Assembly (NCBI GenBank): GCA_021234155.1
Contig: JAJEKV010000018.1
Coordinates: forward strand, 20,941,252 to 21,005,251
Direction: 5' to 3'
Source: Isoetes taiwanensis
Lineage: Eukaryota > Streptophyta > Lycopodiopsida > Isoetales > Isoetaceae
Length of the DNA stretch: 64,000 nucleotides
The notes under the pieces were generated by a model that was not told the DNA's origin, ran no database searches, and was given only the letters and a program-made list of their open reading frames with translations. This document shows positions 55,721 through 64,000 of the stretch, piece after piece. Made by a program: the position numbers and the translations under genes. Numbering within the stretch: position 1 is the first letter of the stretch; every line of letters begins with the position of its first letter.

Positions 55721-57509
55721 ATGCAGACGCAAGCAAATAGAAAGGCTACAATGGTAAATAAGTTTGACTTTTCAAAAACCATTTCATTTCATGTCATCAT
55801 TATTCTTTCACATATGTGGCCATTCTACTGTCTAGGATAATAAATCTTTGTACGTACGAAATCCAAATTCCTGACGTATAAAGTTAAAAAATACGTATTT
55901 TTTAAAAAAATATGTATTTAATGTATTTTAAGGTCGCCGGCCGGAAATTTTTTTTTTCGCGTATGCGAAAACTTCAGAATCGCATAAAATGCAAATCTGC
56001 GTTTCGCGTACGCGACGCAAAACTGAACGTACCCGCCTGGTGTTTTAACAACTTTCCTGCCTTTCAAACTTTTGATATAGGCACTGGCCAGATTTTGTAT
56101 AATGTGGTATAATGAAATGTCATTGAAGAATATGTAAAGCGACAAAAGATATACGGACATTCAAGTAAGGACTAGCATTCTGAGAGTAGTCAATTCCATT
56201 GATATTCGATCTTTTTGGGGCTTCCTTTAGAAGAAATGCCAAAGGACCTATTATCAAACATGTAATGGCTACTATGTTTATCCATTACTATATAAACCCA
56301 AGTTGAAACTTACTATATCCTTGGGAAACCTAGATGTAAGCGGGACCTATAAATCAGCTACTATTCTTCAATCCATTATATGTCGCCATATTGTTTTCCT
56401 TCTTTCTTTGAAACCCAAATGTATTGAAACACCTAGATGCTTATAAACATACCTTGATAGCGACAATTTAAAACCTAGATGTAAAAAATAGAACATGTGT
56501 GTAGGCCCGGCGTTGCTATGGGCCTCTAATAGTTCTCAAAATAAAGATTCTTGTTGAACCAACATCCGCTCTCTCCATGTATTTTTTTTTTTGTTGTTGT
56601 GTTTGCTTCCCTAAAACTTGCATATGAGTTTATGAAACCACCAACATGAGTTGAAGGAAGAGGTAAAAATATTGATCATATGAAGAGCAATTTTGCCTCA
56701 ACTGAATAATAGCACTTCAACATTTCAGAAGACTTTGTCAGAAAAACCCAACTATGCTATGCTATATATAATCACTTGTTCTTTCCATATACACACAATT
56801 TGACATGGCATGCCAGTTTAATCTTGATAATTTGTAGAGTCTAATAAAATATATGCCCTGGTTTTTTAACTAATTTTTATTATTCTTTTTATGCCGACAA
56901 TGTAAATATAGATTCATAAGAATTTATCAAATACCATTAAGTGTGGCATAGACAAAGTGGCATTTTCTAATTCATCAACATTAAGTAATGAGTACCGCGG
57001 TTGCTCCGACTTTGGCAATAACCATGATTCATAATAATTTCCCATATCAAATACGGACCAACAGAAATTCGTTGACACAAGGAATGTAGCATCCTCTCTC
57101 GACTTTCTTAGCAAAGTCGTGCAGGATTAGTAAAACAAATCGGTGTTCATCAACATTATTTATGAAAATCCTGGTAATGAGTACATAAATAAAAGGTTGC
57201 TCGCTTTGCTTTAGGCAAAAACCATAGTAACCAGACCAATAGCTCTGAAAATTCGGCTCCAAAGCAACCCGGATCCCCAACTTTCAAGCTTTTACAATCG
57301 CTAGCGATTTACGCTACAATTCCTGCTGATTCATGCACAATAACCATGGGCTCCTTATCTACAAATTCCTCACATCGCGGCTTTTATTAACACAAAATAG
57401 ACAAGACAAGATTAGGCACCCGTCAAGTATGCAAAGTTAGTTTTGTCTAGTTTATGGAAGTTCTCTTCATGTCACACAACTTCTAATATGACGGAGACTA
57501 AGGTGTCAA
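55721..57509. other. AT-rich stretch without a supported gene
   Basis: Minus-strand frames at 56,914-57,114 and 57,047-57,280 share a phrase (gttcatcaacatta...taatgagtac...ggttgctc) in two diverged direct copies, near 56,968 and 57,145. This indicates an old local duplication, not genes. Nothing else is recognised. Confidence 0.4.
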
Positions 57510-58220
57510 GACTTTGTAGACTTATCGTAGCTAAAGGAGCCGCTACAATTCAAAGGTGACCTCATCTTTCCAAGGATTTTGTATGGAGTTTTGTAACAAT
57601 GGCATTCAAGGATTTTTCTCACATGGTTTCCAAAACTTTTGGAATATATAGCTATGCTGAGGTACAATTTAATTACATACAACTTTGAATCTAGCCCTAC
57701 ATGGGCCATCAGAACGAACATGTCTAGAGCTTTAAGAGGTAACTTAATGCTGAGGTATTTGAACCACTCCCCTTCATGATCTCTGAGACATAAAGCTTGA
57801 GAAAACATGATTGTTTTGAAAGCTAAGAAGCTTTGTCTTTAGAAGCTTTGTATTTGTGAGAATTGGCACAAGGAGGCGGGGATTAAGGAAAGATAGTAAA
57901 AGAAAGAAAATAATTATGAAGCTAAGATGGGAAAATGAACTTGCTTTCAATAATGTTCCAAGGTAGCAAGCATGGTAGTTCAGGATACCATATTTTGTAC
58001 TAGCATTTGCTGGATCAAGTGGAGTGTGCTACCTTCGGCGCTGCATCACCATTGCAATTACATTTGACCATTTGTTCAAAAAGTTCAACCACTTTCTCAA
58101 ACTGCCCTTTGAGCGTAGGTTGAAATGATCATACTCCATGGAACTTTATCTCATTGAGACATGTGCTAAAAGAGCTCCAAGTCTTGCTCGCTTGATTTTA
58201 TCTTGTTGAGTATAAGCTGA

Positions 58221-58266
<46 letters not shown>

Positions 58267-58300
58267 GTGGTATTATTGATGATGAAGTGATGATGATGAC

Positions 58301-58366
<66 letters not shown>

Positions 58367-58397
58367 AATAATATTTATAATAATAATAATAATAATA
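58221..58397. repeat. GAT and AAT microsatellite (left unit)
   Basis: Runs of (GAT)n at about 58,221-58,266 and 58,277-58,367 are followed by (AAT)n to 58,397. The poly-His and poly-Ile frames they generate are artefacts of the repeat. Confidence 0.97.
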
Positions 58398-60308
58398 TTT
58401 ATTATCATGCCCCTTAGACATGGAGCAGCAGTTACAAGTTTTTTTTATTGTACTTGAACAAGAAACAATCTATGAGATTCAACCTTTTGAAGGTAACAAC
58501 CTAGAGTTTTTGGATCCATATCTAAAGCTATATAAATTCACGAAAATTGATGCCAAAAGATCCTGCGAACTCTGCATATCTCTTTGTGCATATTAAAACA
58601 TACTCTTCATCCTCGATATTTCCGTCTGTGCACATCCCGAGCCGATCTATCATCTCTTGGGATGCCGTCCATGCGCCCATCTCTGTTTGGGCTTGTGAGA
58701 ACCCGTTCAGGTATCATAATGGTTTGCTTCAAGTGTCTTGGGATCGGGCGAAGGTATTTTTGATCTGAATATACAAGCATCGGGTTTATCTCCTTCATGT
58801 AATATACCATTTTAGTACTAAGAGTTCTTCCCAAATCCACTACTGATTAACTGAAAGTGATTCATATGTCTTTTATTTAGTCCCGGCCGGTTTGTTCGCG
58901 ACCACGGCATGCTGCGGTCAGTACATCAACATACCAGCCCACATTCATGGATGTTCCATTGCTCTTTGGGAATCGATCATCATCAGAAATTGAGCGATGC
59001 AATTCACAAATGTGATGTTGAATCGAGCCTCCACCTCAAGTGGCAATAAACCAGCTACGCCAACATAATAGGACTATAGGGTTTCTTGCTTAATGCGAAC
59101 TCCTCTTGCAGGAATAGCTTCTGAATACCCCTCAACACCTTAAAAGATCCTTTAAAGGCAGGGCGGTCCACAAATTGGAGCGCATATAGGATTCTTGTTT
59201 GAACTAGAGTTTAAAAGTACTCTTTTTCAATCCCCATGCTTGTAAAGTGCTCTCATGGCACGCTGACATACCATACAAAGGTACATTTCCTCTAGCGTAG
59301 TTTCTTAATACATTCTTTCCACTTATAATTTGCCTTGAACTCTATTCCAAGGTATTTGTAATGACACAATCCCAAAGTCTCTTCATTTGCCATATGCGAA
59401 ATCACCGGTTTGTTTACTGGCGCATGCCGCGATCTTTAGATTTAAAACGAGTTCCTCTGTTTTGCTATACGAGAACTTCGTTGTTGTACTTCGTTCAGTT
59501 ACGTATTGCTCCCTTGCATGCAAAATTACCGTGTTCCATCACGGGTATTTATTGGCGTGCCTAATCAGACCCTGACTAAAGAGTTACCCTCTGTTATCGC
59601 AAAGCGTATATTGGAAATTGATTCCGTAGCTAAAAGATACATACAATTCAAAGCTGACCTCATCTTTCTGAAGTTTGTATGGAGTTGTAACAATGGCATT
59701 CAAGTTTTCTCACATGTGGTTTCAAAACTTTTGGAATATATAAATATATCTTTGAGAACAATTTAATTGCATACAAGTGAAATCTAGCCCACCGTGGGCC
59801 ATCAAGTGAACATGTCCTGGGGCTTTAAGAGGAGTAACTTAATGCTCGGAGTGTTCGAAGACCACCTGCTCCTTCATGATCTCTGGGACATAAAGAAGCA
59901 GAAGAAACATGATTGTTAGGCTAAGGCTTTGTCTAAGAGCTGTATTTGTGAAAAAAGGCACAAAGGAGGAGACTAAGGAAAGATAATTAAAAGAATAAAT
60001 AGTGTAGGCTAAGATGGGAAAATGAACTTGCTTTCCGTAATGTTTCAGGTAGTAAGCATGGTAGTTCGGGATACCATATTTTGTACTAGCATTCTTTGGA
60101 TCAAGTGGAGTGCTACCTTCAACCTCCCATCACATTACAGATACATTGACATTTGTTCAAAAGTTCAACCACTTTCTCAAAGCGCCCTTTGAGCATAGGT
60201 TGGAAAATGATCATACTCCATGAAACTTTATCGGTGAGACATGTGTGTGCTTCAAGAGCTCCAAATCTTGCTTTCGTTTGATTTTATCTTGTTGAGTATA
60301 ATTTTACG

Positions 60309-60309
60309 A

Positions 60310-60351
<42 letters not shown>

Positions 60352-60353
60352 AG

Positions 60354-60405
<52 letters not shown>

Positions 60406-60416
60406 AGTAGTGGTAT

Positions 60417-60456
<40 letters not shown>

Positions 60457-60504
60457 AATAATATTATTATTATTATTGTGTATTAATATTATTATTATTA
60501 TTAT
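60309..60504. repeat. GAT and ATT microsatellite (right unit)
   Basis: Interrupted (ATG)n runs at about 60,309-60,455 are followed by AAT/ATT runs to about 60,504. The position within the 2.1-kb unit matches that of the left microsatellite, so it was duplicated with it. Poly-Asp, poly-Met and poly-Ile frames here are not genes. Confidence 0.97.
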
Positions 60505-62150
60505 CAATGCCCTTAGAACGAGGGTCATGGAGTTACAAGTTTTTTATTGTACTTGAATAAGAAACAATCTATGAGATTCAACCTTTTTAAAGGTAACAAC
60601 CCTAGAGTTTTGGATCCATATCCTAAAAGACTATATAAATTATGAAAATTGATGCCAAAAGAATCTACGAACTCTGCATATCATGCATGTTAAAACATGT
60701 CTTCATCTCGATATTATTTCGATGCAGTACTTTGTCGAGGCAAATTCTATCATCTCTTAGGATGCAGATCCATGCATATCTCTATTTGAAGCTTATGAGA
60801 ACCGTTAGGTGTCGTACTTAATGGTTTGCTTCAAGTGTCTTAGGATCGAGACCCGAGGTATTTTTGATCTGAATATACAAGCATCGGGTTTGTCTCCTTC
60901 ATGTAATATACCATTTTAGTATAGGTTCTTCCCAAATCCCATTGCCCGGTGCTAGTGATTAGCCATGTCTGCACACCTTGAGTCCGGCCGGTTTGTTCAC
61001 TTATTCCCGGCATCTGCCCTAGTCAATACATCTTTATCTGAGCCCACATTCTGGATGCTTCATTACTTTCTTTGAATCAGGAGTGTCATCCAAAGTGAGC
61101 AGATGCATTCACAAATGTGATCATTACGAATCGAGCCTCCACCTCGAAGTGGCAGGCCAATCCCATGCCAACATAATAGGATAGGGTTTCTTTGCTTAAT
61201 GCCAAACTCCTCTTGGGAATAACCACGAATACTCTCAGCACTTTTGCTTCCAAAGTCCTTTACCGCAGTAGGTCCCCAAATTGGAGCACCATATAGGATT
61301 CTTGTTTGAACCGGAGTTTTGAAGAGTACTCTTTCAATCCCATTCTTGTAAGATGCTCTACGGCACCGTAGGGCTTATACCATACAAGGACTGTTTTCCT
61401 CCTGCTATTAGTTTCTTGTCACGGCTCTTTCCACTTATAATTTGCGAGACTCTATTCGAGGTATTTGTAATGACTTACAATCTCAAAGTCTCCTTCCTTT
61501 GTATATGAAATGCGGTTTGTTCTTTATTACTTGCCACATCACAGTGATGATCTTAAATTTAGGCAGGTTCACTCTCATTTTTTTTTTCTTTCTTTATCTT
61601 GAGCCTAGTTCAAAAGTTTATGGGGTCGCCGGAGGCTATGCTTGTTGTATGCCATTAATGCCACATCATTAAGCGTAGAGTAGCGTAGTGGACCATAATC
61701 AATGGCTGGGTCCCAGTGACCCTTTCTTCTCCAACCCGCATTTGCAGATCATCTATATATAACCCAAAGGGTGGGCGATGGCGAGGCATCAGCAATCTCA
61801 CCCTATTGTACTATGTATTTCGGTCGGATTGTCTTCTAATCTTCTTTATAACTTCTTCATTATGGTGAGGATACTACACCCATAAATCGGGACTCAATCT
61901 CTTTCATTCGATTTTCAGTTCATCCTTGGCTTCTTGTATCAAAGGCCTTAGAAATGTCGATAAATGCAAGAAACAAGCCTTCTTTGGTCTCTTTGCTTGC
62001 TCGTGAGCACTCTCAAAGTGGCCCGGTGATCGAGGTGGTATTGTGCATTCTCCTAAAACACCTTGGCATGAGGCTCTTTTCATTCACATCGGCCCAAATG
62101 CTCAATTTACATTTCCAAAGGCGACTAATAATTTGGAATAGATACTCTCT

Positions 62151-63780
62151 ACCATGATTGTCGATAGTTGCAAACATTTTATACCTGATTTATGCGGGAA
62201 TGACTTTGTTGTTCAATGCATGCATGCCAATTTACTTTGTCACACATGACAAAGCGATATTTAATAATATTTATTTATTTGATTTTTTCCTCATGCTGCG
62301 TCTTTTATAATTTATTAATATTATTATATATAAGTTTTGCCACCCATGGCAAATTGTATTTGGAAAAAAGAAACTGGGGCTGACTAGTTTTGATTGTCCA
62401 CTGAATGGTTACCAAATTGGCGCAAACATGAAATGGAAATTGATATACATAAAATTGTATAATTACATACATAAGTATACAAAATATAAGTATATGCAAA
62501 GTCTATCAATACGCTGAGTGCCGGCGTGCATGGCCATCTTGTACATGTCAAATAAATACTCACTCTATGCCCCATAAACCTACCCAATACACAGCCTCAT
62601 CTATCTAAACTATGAAAATATTCTAATTGTTCCAACTCAATCTCTCTGTCAAAACTACAAAAATCAAGACCCTTACCTTGCTTCAAACCCATCCATTTCT
62701 ACAAGCAACTGATTTAATGTCTTCTTTGTGTGCCCTTCCCAATGCTTCAGACTGCTTCCCTTGGATGAACTTTTCCCCTTTGAGCAGTAATGAAAAAGAG
62801 TATATATGCAGATGTGCATTAGAATTAGAAAAGTGTATCAGGTGATGTTTCAGGGTGTAACAAGGTGGAAAAGAACCTCCCATACGATATATCACCGGCG
62901 TCTAGTTTTATCACGAGCTTAAAGCTGATGTAGCAGGCTAAAAGTGCAATACTACACATTATGGAATAATTACGATGTAGCCATTCTAGATAGCGAAGTC
63001 CTCATCAAGATTCTTAGACATAGTGCATGCCATCACTCTCGACCAAGCAAGCACATCAGCAGTTCGCTTTATAGAGGTCCCAGTACGGCATCCACAAGGC
63101 CTGTATGCATATCTGATAGCCCCATTATCATTTGGCAGTGAGGTATTAAGGTATGTTGTGAGCTGTAAGTTGGGAAATATCGTCCCTCTGTTTTCAAGAG
63201 TTTCTGTGCATATAGTTTAATATGTGCTAATAATTGTTATAAAGAACACGGTAGCTAGATGTTAGAGAATTGATTGTTTGGGGACCTCTCAAAACTTAGC
63301 CTGGGTCATCTGACTGTCCTAAAAGTTAGCAAATGCGAAGATGGATCAGATAAGATTTCATTGATTAGCTAGCGTACGTCAAAGACTAAATCATAGGCAG
63401 GAATTAGTGCAGGTAATAGACACGTTTCTTCTTCTTAGTTTTCCAGGCAGCTTACAGTCCAGCTTGTTCCATAGTGTTTTCCAAAAGTGCATGATTAAGT
63501 CTTTGAGGTTGGAGATCTCTGCTTGCAGCCTGTTAAAGGCATAGTGATGTTGGCCGAGTTGTCCATTTACATCCTTGAATAATCTACTAAGATTAGCCAT
63601 TCTTTAATTAAAAATACAAGTTGCAAGCTCAAACATATTTGCAACATAGTTTGTAGCAACAGGCTGAAGGTGCTAAAAGTTTGATCTAGATACGCATGTA
63701 ACTAGATGCACTTGTGTGATCTTCTCTGGGGATTGTTGTTGTGATGCTGTGTATGGAATGCACTAATATTTTCTTATGCT
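62151..63780. other. AT-rich intergenic stretch
   Basis: No supported gene. The minus-strand frame 63,391-63,600 (LFKDVNGQLGQHHYAFNRLQAEISNLKDLI) has coiled-coil character but no recognised family. The other frames are short and biased. Confidence 0.4.
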
Positions 63781-64000
63781 CAGCAAGGAAGCTTGATAGA
63801 GCACATGCCCTTACTGAAGGAATGCCCCAGCTAAATTTCGTATCTTGGAATGTGTTCATTTCTGCATATGCAGATCAGAGCCATCTTGATAAAGCTCTTA
63901 TAGTGTTCAACTCAATGCCTCAGTGGGATGTAGTTTCTTGGACTTCTTGAGTTGCAGCATATGCCCAGTATAGGCTTTCCAATTATTTCAATAAATGCTC
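63781..64000 (+). pseudogene. PPR protein fragment running off the window
   Basis: From about 63,784 the frame reads RKLDRAHALTEGMPQLNFVSWNVFISAYADQSHLDKALIVF and NSMPQWDVVSWTS, then TGA, then VAAYAQ. This is PLS-class PPR sequence with the 31-residue S-type spacing, interrupted by a stop where another residue is expected in SWTxxVAAYAQ. The part before 63,781 does not continue the homology (a cag at 63,781-63,783 could be a splice acceptor). The rest lies outside the window, so whether this is a pseudogene or an edited or spliced gene cannot be settled here. Confidence 0.7.

Larger units (their letters stand above)
57510..62150 (-). mobile_element. LINE reverse transcriptase relic with tandem duplication
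   Basis: On the minus strand, decayed motifs appear in the right order. LFLAFIDISKAFDT (61,937-61,978) is the palm block with the first Asp. FGLYIDDL follows near 61,750, and a degraded YA(D)DVALMA near 61,650-61,685. Then come YKYLGIEF-like (59,330-59,365, with a copy at about 61,455), LVQTRILYALQF and IQKLFLQEE segments, and LPLEVEARFN. The part from about 59,620 to 61,660 and the part from about 57,510 to 59,570 are diverged direct copies of about 2.1 kb, so the 3' half occurs twice. Many stops and frameshifts make it non-functional. No endonuclease was found to the right. Confidence 0.7.

Noticed and set aside
58146-58421. Poly-His and poly-Ile open frames
   Set aside because: They are translations of the (GAT)n/(ATC)n microsatellite; there is no other coding signal.
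60241-60556. Poly-Asp, poly-Met and poly-Ile open frames
   Set aside because: Same microsatellite artefact in the duplicated unit.

Overview
The window reads as nuclear DNA of a land plant. The evidence is spliceosomal introns in two conserved genes, a very large PLS-class pentatricopeptide repeat (PPR) gene with remains of a DYW domain, plant-type LINEs, SINEs and LTR elements, and one tRNA fragment that looks plastid-derived. The many LINE relics and the PPR-DYW style suggest a seed-free plant such as a fern, but that is inference.

Only two genes look fully intact. The first, at 24,314-27,175 (+), is a seven-exon gene for a nine-pass TM9SF/EMP70 endomembrane protein of about 642 residues. 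The second, at 42,403-50,058 (+), is a gene of about 14 exons for an organelle-type AAA ATPase of about 561 residues, whose introns carry inserted LINE ends and other debris. A third locus, 8,630-11,728 (+), keeps a 1,032-residue PPR frame, but its E2 and DYW parts lie downstream, broken by a stop and frameshifts. A small RPA-like zinc-ribbon gene fragment lies at 55,010-55,700 (-), and another PPR fragment runs off the right edge.

Most of the rest is mobile-element debris. From left to right: a Ty3/gypsy pol remnant (1-1,660); a PIF/Harbinger relic with transposase and Myb-like parts (5.7-7.6 kb); the PPR locus; a LINE fragment with an endonuclease domain (12.9-15.0 kb); head-to-head LTR fragments (15.0-17.7 kb); a 1.4-kb array of degenerate AGATTC-rich repeats (18.2-19.6 kb); a decayed LINE (19.7-22.5 kb); and a SINE with a 16-bp target-site duplication (23.4-23.7 kb). 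After the TM9SF gene come a gag-only LTR element with about 2.3-kb LTRs (28.35-34.49 kb) and a tandem LTR-internal-LTR-internal-LTR array (34.58-41.42 kb). A MITE and GC-rich inverted repeats sit just upstream of the ATPase gene. To its right are an internally deleted L1-type LINE (50.7-54.2 kb) and a tandemly duplicated LINE reverse-transcriptase segment with GAT microsatellites (57.5-62.2 kb).

The observation I rate highest is in ATPase introns 5 and 10. Two relics of one LINE family carry, after the C-terminal zinc knuckle, a basic tail with a consensus PCNA-interaction box (QTEI-T-D/N-FF). It is readable in both copies, and their shared 3' ends have two conserved hairpins and a (TTTC)n tail.
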